Shown in pieces: positions 1 through 12,721 of a stretch of DNA of 64,000 nt. How positions within the stretch are numbered: the stretch's first letter is position 1; each line of letters begins with the position of its first letter. A program made the position numbers and the translations under genes. Origin of the DNA: Trichobilharzia szidati (lineage: Eukaryota; Platyhelminthes; Trematoda; Strigeidida; Schistosomatidae); assembly GCA_944472155.2 (NCBI GenBank), contig OX235279.1:140836920-140900919 (forward strand), written 5' to 3'. The notes under the pieces were generated by a model, which was not told the DNA's origin, did no database searches, and saw only the letters and a program-made list of their open reading frames with translations.

Positions 1-110
1 ATTAATACGTGTGACAGTATTAGACACTGTCTTTCCATGTGTGTGTATGTTTGTGAATGTTCAAAGTTAACTTTGAAGACAATTGAGGATTGGGCATAGG
101 ATCTATTGTT

Positions 111-340
111 TCGCCAGTGGTTCTGTGGTAGACTACTCACTGACCACGGCCGTGGTCCGAGATTCGATTTCCGGCCGACTTACTCAGAAACCACGCTTAG
201 CCCAAAAGTAAACCCGGTTAAGAGGGAAGCTAGCAAGTCCCCTCCGTGGAAAATAAACAACACTCCTATTGAAACTTCAAAGCGCAAGCTCAAAGCTCTA
301 TGTTCCACGCAAAAGATGAGAATAATAAAAAATAACAGAA
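111..340 (+). mobile_element. tRNA-headed SINE, family A copy 1
   Basis: The head carries an imperfect palindrome around GACCACGGCCGTGGTC, then a B-box-like GATTCGATTTCC. The body runs GTTAAGAGGGAAGC, GCTAGCAAG and CTATTGAAACTTC. The end is CTCTATGTTCCACGC followed by an A/AT-rich tail. The same order occurs in the copies near 41.6, 42.1, 48.1 and 59.4 kb. It abuts a Penelope-like element at about 342. Confidence 0.7.
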
Positions 341-341
341 A

Positions 342-1450
342 TTATTCAAAAGAATGAATACTGAACAAAGAATACTCTTTTCGGTAACTTCATCATCACG
401 CTCTACAGTTGTATATACATTACAGTGAATGAATGAATTAGTGTTATGAACAACATTAACGTTTAAATAACATCGAATCAATAATGTTGATAGATTACAG
501 CTTAATAGCATCAAAATAAAATAACCTGAATGTCAGAAAAATTAGGAAAGATAATATTACAAATTTATGAAATTATAGTCTCTACTGAAGGCCAGAACAG
601 TAGTAGGGGCTGGACTTGTTTCTTTTGAACACAGAACACTGGTTGTTTGAGGCGAATTGCAATAACCTCTGCTGTTTGGATTATGTGGTAACTGGATGGT
701 TTTGGCAATTTATTTGGTACCCGATAGGTGATAGAGAAGGATTCTTCCACGCTCGCTTTGTGGCCGGTTTGCACCAGATGGTCCAATATCGAACTGTTAA
801 CGGTTTTCACTACACCCTTACTTAGCCATAGTGGGAGATATTCTCGAGCACGAAAAATCAAGTTCCGAGAGCAACGGCCAATATAACTCGCTCCACAAGC
901 GCAGTTGAATTGGTAGATACAATTTAGAAGTGGCTAGTCTAGGTACTTCATCTTTCAGTCGAGGTAGCACCATCGGTCTTGTAGAGAATAAGACGTGTAG
1001 TTCGCCAGCATTAAAAGTTCTTTGAACTGATTTTCTTAATTTCTCCGTAATTATCTCACTTGGTATATCGCCCTTCAATTGTAGTCGAATATAAAGTGGT
1101 CCCTTGTTTACAGATAGTGAGTAGTCCTTTTCCTTTTCTTTCTTGATAAATTTTTCGGGATAGCTATTTTCAATCAAAGCATCATATACAATGCTTAATT
1201 CATCTTCAATTACTTCTTTTGAGCATGTAACTCTTACTCTGTGGCTGGGGGTCTTCACTGAATTTCTTTTGTACTTGAGAGGAACGAAACTGTGAAAATT
1301 TGTATATTGTCCTGTCCAAGTACATTTTCTATGCAAATTTCTTTTTATGCTACCATCTGGTTGTCTTGTAAAGAGGACATCCAGGAAGGCAATTGTGTTT
1401 TGGGATTCCTCTTCGCATGTGAATTTCATAGCCGAATGTACTTCAGGAAA
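342..1450 (-). mobile_element. Penelope-like element fragment A1 (thumb/linker, GIY-YIG, 3' terminal repeat)
   Basis: Read on the minus strand, about 1429-905 encodes the C-terminal part of a Penelope-type reverse transcriptase (IAFLDVLFTR then QYTNFHSFVP). This is followed by a Cys-rich stretch CACGASYIGR typical of the GIY-YIG endonuclease, and further residues to about 565. The reading frame shifts near 905, so the copy is dead. The terminal repeat at 342-560 matches both arms of the palindrome at 32461-32990. The N-terminal RT and catalytic motif are absent. Penelope-like elements are documented in schistosomes; the family name is not assigned here. Confidence 0.75.
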
Positions 1451-3256
1451 TTGTTCAATGTGAATTACATTCAGACATGTGTGGCCAACTTCTGGGCTTT
1501 AAGCTGTATCTGGTGTTTTTAAGGTATGAAAGTGCTGTTCTACTGCCTAAGTCATAGCAATGGTAATAGGTGTGAGTCAATGACACAGCATCTGAGATGT
1601 CAATACAATTGATGATCAGTGGTTTGCCGCACATAACTGACCACTTAATAATATGTTTAGGATAAATGTACAAAAGGTGAAAGAAATATTCTTCTAATGT
1701 CTCATGTTTTATCATATAAAAAATAGAATAGACTTATTCTATATTCTATAATTTAATCTCTTTATTAAAAGTATTAATTTAAGAATCTTGAAGTGAATTC
1801 AAAAGGCTTACAATCTGTTGTACTATTTAACAATTCTAAAAACATAACTGGGTTAGACAGTTTTAGTTCATATGTATGTTTCAGGTCACTGCTTGTTAAA
1901 TTTTTGTTTAATTATTTTAACATCTGTTTATACGATTCAATAGACACTATGCGTATATGCACAGACAGTCTGTTTTGCTGCAGCTTTTTTCGATTTGGAC
2001 CAATTATCTGAAATGATTAAATTACCCTTGAACTGTAATAATCATTGTGAATAAAGATGATTGTACCGCTATATTATCAAAAACACGATTCGAAGGTTTA
2101 TAGCGGTGTGTCTAGAGCACTCATCGTTAATTTCACCGGCTGGTTGTTGACACAAACTTTCGTTTGTAAAGAGGTTCAGTATTAAATTCATTTGTTTTTA
2201 ATAATCCTTTAGCTTATGCTGATCTGAGATGAAAAGTTGCATTAACAAGGATAGTTCTGAGTGTTTGTAAATGTGAAAACAATCACTATGACCATCTTAA
2301 TGCATTTTTAGTATCCGTCCGTTAGTTTCTTTAAAATGTATCCACATAAATCGATGGTTGATTTCTACACATTTCTTGTATTATGAAAAACTGTTACTCT
2401 TCTTAATGTTGCAATCTTCCTCACACCGAACATGAAGAGTGTTCATTCTCTAAAGTTTGTAGATATTCAGATATGCACATGACTAACAATGATCTTCCTA
2501 CAAATTAGCTCCAGTATTATACAAGACTCAGTGAATCTAGTCTATTTCTATTGATTTGAGTCTCTGTAATAACACAGATTCTATCAGTGAAAGTCATTTA
2601 AATCACTGTTTCCCTATTCCACTTGAAGGACTTGTACCATATTGGTTAACGGATGAATAGAGAAGTCTCTTACACGATGCATATTCACCAGTTAACCTGA
2701 TATTGGTCAGTTAGCCACATGTGTTCTATGAGGTTTAGGTATACTATGTAACTGTCTGTATCTCCATCAGTAAAGTGAAGCCCAAAATCAACAACGTCTT
2801 GGCGACATGTGTCATATTAGCTGTTGACTAACTTCTTTGATCAGCGAAAAATGTAGTAGTATGTGAAGTACTGATATGATTACACTGACAATAAATAAGA
2901 AGTGTTCTGAAACATTTTTTTGCTTGATTAATTATTTTTGAAAATCAGCCCTCTCTATTTTCACTAGGTGTGTACTTTATAAAACCACTAGTTTAAATTG
3001 ACAGGTGGGTTATTTTAAGGACACGAGAGGCAACATCTGTTTGTTATAGTTACAATAATCCGAATTACCTATGTAATGTTTTATTCACGGTTATTCAGTG
3101 ACATGTGATTAAATCTCAGCTGGATTACACAAGTGACCTTGTTCACACTGATCAAAATAGGAAGGCGTGTGACTTTTATTGTTAGTAGTAGTGCATTTTA
3201 ATTTATTAACCCCAATTAAGTTAAGCGCAGTAGAGTAAGGTGTACATATTTTTTTT
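1451..3256. other. No gene recognised
   Basis: AT-rich sequence with short open frames only. I saw no splice-bounded homology, RNA gene or repeat matching others in the window. Confidence 0.5.
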
Positions 3257-3419
3257 GATTACAGCTTGATTCCACACAGTATTTTTACTACAAGTATGGA
3301 ATTTTCAGCTTGTGATATCGGTAGCCCAAATTTTGCAGGCCGACCATTGATATTAGGTGTGCGTCGGCAGGGGATCGAACCCAGGACCATATGCCTGGTC
3401 GGCAAGAGTCCTAACCATT
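3257..3419 (-). mobile_element. tRNA-headed SINE, family B copy 1
   Basis: Reverse orientation. On the minus strand it reads GGTTAGGACTCTTGCCGACC, then a B-box-like GGTTCGATCCC, CAATGGTCGGCCTG, CCGATATCACA, GGAATTTTCAGC reversed, and an end near GGAATCAAGCTGTAATC. It shares this order with the copies at 45441 and 50537. Confidence 0.75.
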
Positions 3420-4621
3420 TTATGGGTTAATACATTCACCTATCGGTAGAATGTTCACTGTTTGGTAAAATTACCTATGTTTATACACAGTGGTTTATGA
3501 CTCTGCATGAAACAAAGGTTCCTAGTACGTACACTTTATTCTGCAAAAACTGTAGTTCTTCATTTGTTCAAAAACACATAAAAGTGTTATCCAGGCTTCT
3601 CTGCATTGACATTTTTGTGTACTTCAACCCCATAAATATCATTTCTTATAGTTAAGCATTAAAATTATGAAGGTCATTATATTTGTGACAAAAAAAACAC
3701 ATTAGCTGCTACACAGTTTGTTGACATAGTTGAATCGGTTCGATAATCGATTGTGTGGTAAAATTACATTAAACCAATAAAAACCCTTATTTCATCCACA
3801 AAAATTACAAAATAAAATTGTACTTCTATTGTGTTTTTAAAATTAGTAATGATAATGATAGTAATCAGTTTATTTCAAATAATATTTTTGACACTGTATG
3901 CAACTTTCAATAGATATCTATTAATAATAAAAATAATAAAAAGTTAATACTAGTATAAGCATGATACCGAGAATACATTAGTTGTTTGTTTATCAGTACA
4001 AAAATGAGTTAACTCTTCCGACTAAATAAGGTGTAGTGCTTTTGTCCTTTCTAAAAAGAAGCTGTTAATAAGAAGGATAAAAAGGACTGTAATCGACTTA
4101 CATGTCTGTGAAGGATAATGTCGTTTAAAAAATATACCACCAACTAATCCTACTGACAGTCTTCAAAGCCCTACGCAAAGTAACTTGGCTATCTCAGAGA
4201 TTCAGGAGAAATTAAAACGACTGTCAAGATATTTACGTCCACTCTAAGAGTATTGTGGAGAAATGATTATAATAATACATATACCGTGTTAAATGGAGAG
4301 CATAAACATACAGACTTTCTCATATATATATAATATTAGTAGGTGCGGACCTCTGTAGGAGAACTGTCTGTGTTGAGTTTAGCAATTAAGAAAATGTTAT
4401 GGGAAGTTAAGCTATATGGCTATATGGGCTTCGTGTCTCTCAGTATGTTATTAAGAATAGGTTTAAGGAAATGTTTCAACGGTATAGTGACATAACTAAC
4501 GATTACAGTAGAAAATCTACGACAGGAAGCCTTGATGTTCAATGATTGAAAATGGTAAAGGAGGAAATCCAAACGTTTGGCTACACATGCTTCAGTAAGC
4601 GGTGAAATGGAGTGTTTTATT
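3420..4621. other. No gene recognised
   Basis: AT-rich sequence with scattered A/T homopolymers and trinucleotide-like AAT runs near 3920. Nothing coding was recognised. Confidence 0.5.
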
Positions 4622-4987
4622 TCAGATCACGAAGAGTGTTATTTTTTCATAAGAAAACAGTCGATCTGTGGACACGAGTTTAGTGCGCGGCTGGCCACTG
4701 GCCAATCCCACAAAATTAGTCTGGGAATACACGTATTTTAAAGAAAAACGGTGGACACACTGGGAGCCTTTGTGTAAGCTAGAAACAATATTATGATACA
4801 AAACTGTCATATCATGCAAAATACTTCTTCTAGATCTATGTGCATATGGTTTGGGAGTTTTAAAAGGATTGAATGAAGGACAGTCCAATTTAAAGTGAAG
4901 GTATTTTCTTCGTTTCCTCAAAAAGCCAGGGTCATCGACAACAGATATAAGCTGTACACTTGTTCCAAATGGTTTAGGTACAGACAA
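4622..4987 (-). other. Unassigned 121-codon open frame
   Basis: An uninterrupted minus-strand frame of 121 codons in AT-rich DNA, from Met to a stop at 4622. The product is basic, with no motif I recognise: no signal peptide, zinc-finger spacing or RT motif. No convincing start context or splice sites were found. It could be a decayed repeat, a host exon or chance, so it is listed without a function. Confidence 0.2.
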
Positions 4988-5992
4988 AATTTTAATTTCC
5001 TTTCAAATGTGACTAGTAGTCGTCACCGTTGACGACTCCCAAGCTAGATGGATTACCACTCACCACTCAACTGTTTACCAAAAATATTTTTACCCTTTGC
5101 TCTAGAGTAATTGGTATGTCAAGTGTAAATCCCACCGAGTATCACCATTATTTTCTTCCTTTGTATAAATTAAATAGGCAGCACCACTCATTTGCTGGGA
5201 ACAGTTTATTAAGTAAGTTGACACATTGACAGGAACCTGTTATACCTATTTAAAATGTATAACAGCATTTAGGACAGTTGTTATGAATAGCAATAGGTGC
5301 AGGAAAATTATTTCGACAGAAAATGAAATAAATTGGTATCCTACTGTTGACTCTCACTCTCTTACTCTATTCCTTACTCTTGTGAACTTCATTGTAAACA
5401 CGTGTATCATTTCCTTCCCCATTCACTGCATTACACTTTATTCAAACCAGTTTGTGATCAATGACACTTAAGTCGTAAGTCATTATAGTAACACAGTTTA
5501 ATCATCAATCAGAAAGACTCACGACTCTTGTATTCATAAAAGGGGGGTGGGTGAGACAATTAATTTTATCCTAATTACAATAAAAAGAACTGTTACTCTT
5601 ACAGATATTCAAATGTTGGATTGCAGCGAATCGATTGCTTTCAGAGTGGATTTTATCAGAAACCGATGCTATTTAGAATAACAAAAACCAGGGGACATCA
5701 GATCTACTTTCAGTCCTAGTTTTGGAGTGTTCTGTGGTGCAAACCAATTATCTCACGAAGGATATAACACCGAACCTTCAGGTTATAAGACCAGTAAGTT
5801 GGAATCTGATGACCCACGAGTTCTCAGTTTTGTAAATTCGCGGCAAATATCGCTACAACCATCCAATACAGTAGGTGGTGGGTATCTGTCTTCACATTTG
5901 ACTGGGTGAGCTGATGGGCACAAATTGTTATCAGAATTGTAGGGAGGTTATCCAGCATTCATTTACTTCTAGGCGGTGGATTAATTATCGCC
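4988..5992. other. No gene recognised
   Basis: AT-rich, with a G run near 5542. The stretch around 5700-5900 is less AT-rich and could be an old repeat, but nothing else in the window matches it. Confidence 0.4.
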
Positions 5993-7461
5993 TCGTCCTG
6001 AGTTTGGGTCCCAGTGGCTGAGGATTGGAAGAAAGGATACTTATTCAAACTACCAAAGAGAGGAAACTTAAGTCAATACAAGAACTGGCGCGGAATTATG
6101 CTCCTGTCCATCCCAAGCAAAATACTAAGCCGCATCATCCTGGAAAGGATCAAACAAGCCCTGGATGAAAAACTTCGACCGGAACAGGCTGGATTCAGGA
6201 GAAACAAGTCATGCATTGATCAGATCGCTACATTATGGATCATCATTGAACAGAGCTTGGAATGGCAGTCACCTCTCTATCTCAACTTCATCGACTTTGA
6301 AAAGGTATTCGACAGCGTCGATCGAGAGGTGATTTGGCAACTACCTCACTACTACGGGGTGCCACCGACAGTTATACATCTCATCCAACAGCTGCACGAC
6401 AATGCTGCATGCCAAGTAATCCACAACGGGAAAATCACGGAATCCTTCGAAGTGAAGACAGGAGTAAGACAAGACTGCCTACAATCGCCAATGATTTTCC
6501 TGATTGCAGTAGATTGTATAATGCGACAGACAGTGGGCAATGAGGAAACAGGCATAAAATGGACACACAAAAAAAACTTGGAGGATCTGGACTTCGCCGA
6601 TGATATATGTCTGATTTCCCACAAACTGGAAGATATGCAAATGAAAAGCAACAAGTTGGCAGAAGAAGCATCAAAGATAGGACTTCAGGTGAACATAGAG
6701 AAGACAGAGGTGATGAGGATTCCTAGGCAACACCACCAACAACAACAGCAGCAACAACAACTGACAAGAATCAGCATAAATGGGAGGAACCTGAAAGAAA
6801 CAGCCTCCTTTACCTACCTACCTGGGAAGCATCGTCTCAACTACAGGCGGACATTACTGACGAGGATATCAAAGCAAGAATTGGAAAAGCAAGACAAGCT
6901 TTCACTACTCTCAAGTCTGTGTGGAGGTCAACAGCACTCAGCATCAAAATTAAGATCCGGATTTTCAACTCCAATGTGAAGTCAGTGCTACTTTACGGAT
7001 CAAAGACTTGGCCAGCGCGTCATAAAGAGCATCTCAAACAAACTACAGACCTTCATTAACAGTTGTCTTCGCTCAATACCACTCAAGATCAGATGGCCGG
7101 CCAGAAAAGACCAGCAACAGAGATCTCTGGGAGCGAACCAACCAGGAACTGATTGTGAAACAAATAGGCAGGAAGAAATGGAGATGGGTTGGTCATACTC
7201 TCAGGAAACCATCCAGTGACATCACTAGACAAGCCATTGCTCGAGTGGAACCCAAAAAGGGAGTGTCGAGTTGGTCGTCAGTGCAAGGGTGACTTGGAGG
7301 AGGTCATGTGAAGAGGAGATGAAAGTGTGTGGGCAGACTTGTAGCCAAGTGAAAACTCTAGCAGAGAACCGAACGCAATGGAGACGTGCAGGTGAAGCCC
7401 TATGTTCCTCTAGGAATTAAAGGAAACAACAATTATAATAATCATAATCGTCCTGAGTTTG
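5993..7461 (+). mobile_element. 5'-truncated RTE-clade LINE fragment B1 with 14-bp target duplication
   Basis: The fragment is flanked by identical 14-base direct repeats TCGTCCTGAGTTTG at 5993-6006 and 7448-7461. The inserted part begins within the RT domain (DWKKGYLFKLPKRG, compare DWRKGYLVKLPKKG in the longer copy at 22.4 kb). It carries NFIDFEKVFDSVDRE, TGVRQ and FADD motifs in one open frame to 6979. It then decays through frameshifts to a 3' end near GAAGCCCTATGTTCCTCTAG, followed by an AAT/AAC-rich tail. A CAA/CAG run near 6730-6761 would encode polyglutamine. The coding region is broken. Confidence 0.85.
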
Positions 7462-9639
7462 ATCCCTGGTACGGTCATGGGTGCACACTTCTGAAAATCC
7501 CCAACTTGGAATGATGTAGTTGTTCAGTACTCTCCTGTTTTCAGTGGTTCTTCAAATGATTTAGCTGTGTTATGGAATCTTATAGATAATTTAAATATTG
7601 AGCGACAACTTATGTTGCTAAAAAAATGCACTCCTGCTGACTATTTGAAGTTATTTAGAGAAACAGAATTAAAGTTGTCCTATAAAATGGAAGATTGATT
7701 TGGATTGATTTATCTTCTTTTGATGCCTTACAATGCCAGTTGCTGCACGCTTGATAGACACTGACGTTCACAGGTAGCAAGAAAGGACCACATGATATGA
7801 AAAAGTTTTCTGAATATAGTTGTATATTCATTCCTGATCACTATTTCACTTTATCTAAGTCCTTGTGTATATTCTTCTTGCAATGTTATCACTGTATCTT
7901 GTGTACATTTGCTAGACATTCTTTTACTATCTTTCCTGAAGCAAATCGAACAAAATCTTTCACTCTGGTTATTTGAAATAATCCTGTCGATTTTAAGCTG
8001 GGAAGTGTATAGGAGAAGGATACACACGTGATATATATATATATGTATAATTTCTACATAACAGATTTAAATCAACAAAAAATTCAGGAAATTCATCATT
8101 TTGATTGGTAAATCGCTGACGACTAATATGTACGCATTTAAAGCCATAATCAGAAATGCTTCTAAATCCAAAGTCTTTTTTACTGCTGTCATCAGCATCA
8201 TCGCTCAGTCAGTCAGTGAACAGAGATGCGTAAATGTTTACTTGTTAAGATTGTTTTCCTATTTTGACCATTGGAAATCAATATCACCTAGGCTTTTATT
8301 TTGAAATGAATAATTCCCAAAGTGAACAACAACAAGCGTAACAATAAAAGCAACAACAGCAATTTAGCTTGGTAATTTATATTAATCAAGCAGTGTGATT
8401 GAGTGGTTGAGTAGGAGAGAGAGAAATGCGTTTTCTCTCTGCTATATATATAATGATGTTATCCGTAGTGTGGCTAATTATAATTATAAGGCGGGTTGAT
8501 ACATACATAGCTTATGCATATAGTAACATTTCATTAACTAACAGAATTCATAACTATTTCAACATTCTAGTCATAAATAAGTTTTATTTTTAAAATAATA
8601 GTTCTTCTGTGTGTGTGTGTGGATTGTAACACATTCTCTCTGTGTCATACCTGAGAATACTTCCATTTTAAGCAGGTGACTGGTATTGTGACTGACATTT
8701 CCAAGTAGTAAATGAGTAAATTCCGCTGTTCTGTTGTTAGTCGTTAGTTCAAACGGTGAAGAAGAATGAAGATTTAATATTGGAGACCAAATAAATAAAA
8801 CTGAAACAGATATTTTAAAGAGACTATGGAAACTGATATACTCTTTGAGAATGAAAGTATGCGCTTAAGTTAAGTCGATACGATGATAGGAAACACCACT
8901 TAAGACTTACTCTGGTCATGCAAAACTACTGAGTTAGACAGAAGAATGGAGGCACAGGCAGATAATCAGTGTGCTTGGTGTGTTTAGGATAGCTGAAATG
9001 TATAAATTAGAGGCTAAGGGTGAATGATATCAGTGATACATCATAATGATTTCCTAGCTTGTCATTTTTAAAGCATATATTTAAATGAGCATAATTACAC
9101 TTTACATAATATTAAATTGTTCATATTAAGCTTGTCATTCATGTAAAATTAACATAAAATTAAAGCGGCTTCAAGGCACCAATAAGTGAATAATAAGTTA
9201 TTTTATGTTTGTTGTGCAAATTCATTTTCATGTACTGTCTATCTCTCAACAGATTGGCGTTGATGGTATTTTCTCTAGGTAGGTGAGCTGAAAATCACAC
9301 AGAGAACTTGAAGTTATCATAATTATTTGGCATTTGATCATTTTAGTGTAGATTCCAAATATTTTGTTTTATCGAATTATAAGCTTTAAGTTGAGTTACT
9401 GTGTTACCTATTTTTGCTTTCCAGAAGAAAGACATGTCTAATTTAACTGGTATGAAATTTGACTGATTAATTATTATTTTTTTCTTTGACTTCTTTAAGT
9501 TTTTAGAACATGGTATTGATATTACTAACACTCACTAATACACTTCCAAGAAATCACTTATCTTTTCTAAACTTTAGCGTCAAGACAATACTAACTCTGC
9601 GCTCTGAAATGAACTAAATTTTCAACGTAAAACTCGGGA
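7462..9639. other. No gene recognised
   Basis: AT-rich with a TA microsatellite near 8031-8046 and a TG run near 8612-8621. No coding similarity was seen. Confidence 0.5.
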
Positions 9640-10265
9640 AGAAGTGCAGCAGTTCAAGTTGACACATTTCATAAAAGCATATAAGAGGTGAATGTTTCTG
9701 CACCGTTAAGTAGGCCTTGGCGCCATTTATTCTTTGGGTGTTGTGGACCCCAGCCAGACAGTCTCCATACTTTAAGTTTGGTTTCAAACCGTCAGCCAAA
9801 GAATTCGTGGATTAATGCCATGTTTTGGTTTAACAAGCCTTAACTCTTTCCAGATCCAATCCTATGTGAGCTAACATCGCCTGATGAGAAGGGCAATAAC
9901 TTAGTTTGTGTAGTGCATTTTTAACTATCTCGATCGATGCAGTTTCACAACCTTATCGATAGAATTTCCCTCCTTACTTAACATTCTACGCTTAACTTGA
10001 ATATTGTATCATACAATATGAAAGATATAGTGCGAACACCTGTGGTCAAAGACGGCTGTCTTCTTCGTATCCTTCACTTTCAAAGGCCAAGTTTCATAGT
10101 TATAAAGAAGTACGGAACGAAATACTGCACAGCACACACGTCCTTTAATGCACAACCGTATATGGCCTCTATGCCACAGATGAGGCAGGTTGGAAACTGC
10201 CATACGAGCCTTCTGTATCTGTTATGGGATTTCGTCAGAAGTCAGTCTTTTATGGCTGAAGCAAC
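9640..10265 (-). mobile_element. 3' end of a second non-LTR retrotransposon (fragment C)
   Basis: Read on the minus strand, the translation around 10203-10009 gives AVSNLPHLWHRG and SVLLYNYETWPLKVKD, then VFDHRC. This is the C-terminal pattern of LINE reverse-transcriptase proteins (typically VLLYGCETWPLR then VFDHRCLR). Downstream broken frames give RRMLSKEGNSIDKVVKLH and METVWLGSTTPKEWR, again in the order expected past the RT. Stops and shifts make it a pseudogene. It is distinct from the RTE copies in this window. Confidence 0.65.
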
Positions 10266-11510
10266 TTCCTGAATTGGTGAATTGGTTAACATGCTGCACC
10301 ATTTCATTCATTCTCCTTAAACTAGAAGCCAGTCTTCTATATAAGGAATTTCAAAGAGAAGAAGCAGCACAGATGCAGTAAATATTTCTTTTCCTACAAT
10401 GGAATAGATTAGTATGAAAATGATAAACAAATTTTCAATTTATATGATAACGCATTACTGAAAAATTCTCTAAATGATTATGCCTAATATGAGTAATCGC
10501 TCTTATGGGATTTATTTAGATCACACGTATTTGCTGAAGGCATTTAGTCGAGTGCATATAACAAGTGTTTTACTTTTTCCGGAGGAAAATAATGAGAAGT
10601 CTGGTGCCTCGATAAAGCACTGTACTATACAATACTTTTAAGTTGTTCCAGTCAACTCATTCGATCACTGTTACTGGTGTCCTGCTCAAGTAGCACACAA
10701 CTTATGCATGTGAGCAGTAAAATCATGAATGTGCGCTCACAGCTGAATAAGCCTATGTTGGTATGACCACTACACATGACAGCAATATTTAATCGCCTCA
10801 CGCTTGTTAAAAACTTTTTGAAGTGTAGTACCTTACAAGGGTTCAGAATTTGTCTCACCTTCTGAGGTTTATGCATTCGCACATTATCGTTAACATTTTC
10901 CGTCAACTAACTCAAACTTCAAAGGTAGTACTTTGAAATGCTGGTTCCTTCAGCTGTTTGTCATACTGCATTAAACATTTGAACAGGAATGAGAAAATAA
11001 AGTAGGCAAGCAGCACTGAATATCAGCTGATGCAACCTCTAGCCTCTAGGTTTCAGTTTCGAAGCGAATCATGCCAATCCTAAACTTCCATCAGGATTGA
11101 TGTGAGTGTTTGGCGACCACCCAAGTCAAAATGTAGTGCTTTTTATACATAAGTCACGTACTTTGGGTGCATAGAATATAACATATCTGAGTTAGCGTTT
11201 CAGTCTTGCAATTCAAACACATTCGTGATTTCAGTACAATAAGAATCGTTAAAATGCCTGATATCTTACTCTCATGATTAGAATTTACGGTATCAAGCAT
11301 ATCACATAATTTTTTCCGAATATTTTGAGTTTTCTAGGTGAATCTTCACTTGGAACTGTACAGCTGACCAGTCCTCCTAAGCAGCTAGTTAGAATAAGGG
11401 TGGTTACACCTAATTTGGCTCCCAGAGCTGTGCCAATCTAGGCAAACTTTTGATAAGCATGGCTCTGAATGAACGAAATGGCTGTTCGGTGTGTAGATCA
11501 CTACTGTTGT
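10266..11510. other. No gene recognised
   Basis: AT-rich DNA between the LINE fragment and the foldback repeat. Only short open frames are present. Confidence 0.5.
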
Positions 11511-11735
11511 GGGTAAAATTTATTTTGATAAAATCTCACGGTGTTATACAGTAATATTTACTGATGAGGTTTCGAGCACAATTTATTTATTTATGAACAC
11601 TAAATTGTGCTCGAAACGTCATCAATAAATATTGCTGTATAATACTATGGGACTTTATCAAAATAAATTTTACCCACAGTGGAATTACACTCTACCACAG
11701 TGCACAAGTTCTCTTCTTATATCAATAGACCACTT
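11511..11735 (+). repeat. Palindromic foldback element, copy 1
   Basis: The left arm (about 11511-11585, GGGTAAAATTTATTTTGATA to TTTCGAGCACAATTT) is the reverse complement of the right arm (about 11610-11685), with some mismatches and a short loop. The right end reads CTCTACCACAGTGCACAAGT and runs on to CTTATATCAATAG. The same element recurs at 31345 (reverse) and 45768. Confidence 0.85.
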
Positions 11736-12721
11736 CCATTTAGCCAGAAAGTACTATTTGTGTGAATCGATGTCAACTACCTACACTAGTCAGTAGTATA
11801 TCATATGTTAACTGTGCTGGTTGGACTGTTTGCAGGAGAGATAGGTTGGTGTAGTTTGGACAGTATAAAACTCAATTAACAGAACGTAGCAGTGTTAAGT
11901 GCTAGTCACACAACTGATCGATTGCACCTTCAAAGTAAGCATAAACACAGTCCTTATTGAATAGGTATGTTGTTAAGCAGAGACGAAAGTGTTGCCTATT
12001 GAAAACGAAAGCCTAAAGTCTTTTCACAGAGTGAAACATGTTTTTGTAGCAGACAAAGATGTATGTGTATCTCTCTGTGTGAGTGTTTGTGAATAAAAGT
12101 GAAATGTAAGCATGCTTTAATGAAGAAATTTAATCACATGAGATTTACACACTAGTTTACATTAGCGCGAACAACTTAAAGAACTAACTTTTAAAACTCA
12201 GAAATTTTAACACAGATTTTTTCCGCATTGCTGAAATTCATAGCATTTTAGTATTGTAGCTTTGTGCATAATTGTGTTTACCTTTCTTCGTTGTAAACTT
12301 GTTCCAACTTGTTATTCAGTAGGATATGAAGGGATTAGATGTAAGAAATCTGTGCGCCGGTGTGACTTGTTTAACAGAATGGGAATTTAACTTTTAAGCT
12401 CACTTTATGTACTGAGATTAAGTTATCTGTCGCGTAAAATGTCTTAATTCTAATTCATCACAGTGACACAATATGCCGTTTTATTTCATAATTCTCGCTG
12501 TTTAACTTTTAGTTGGTTCACATCAAGTAAGCGACTTACATGGTACAAATGGTGATAAGACGGGTGAATTCAACTTCATTATTTTGTGGTTTGAAACGAG
12601 ATTTGGTCACACTTATTACTGTGCATATATATACACATATATCATGCACAGAGGAAGAAGGTGAAGAGTTAAAGTTAAATCACTCATAGATTGAAAACCG
12701 AGGAAATGTTCCAAATACATA
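11736..12721. other. No gene recognised
   Basis: AT-rich; a TA/CA run lies near 12624-12641. Nothing coding was seen. Confidence 0.5.

Noticed and set aside
11511..11690. Hammerhead-like CTGATGA and CGAAAC in the arms of the foldback repeats
   Set aside because: Both motifs lie in perfectly complementary arms and would pair with each other. No separate helix II or III can form in the right register, so they follow from the palindrome.
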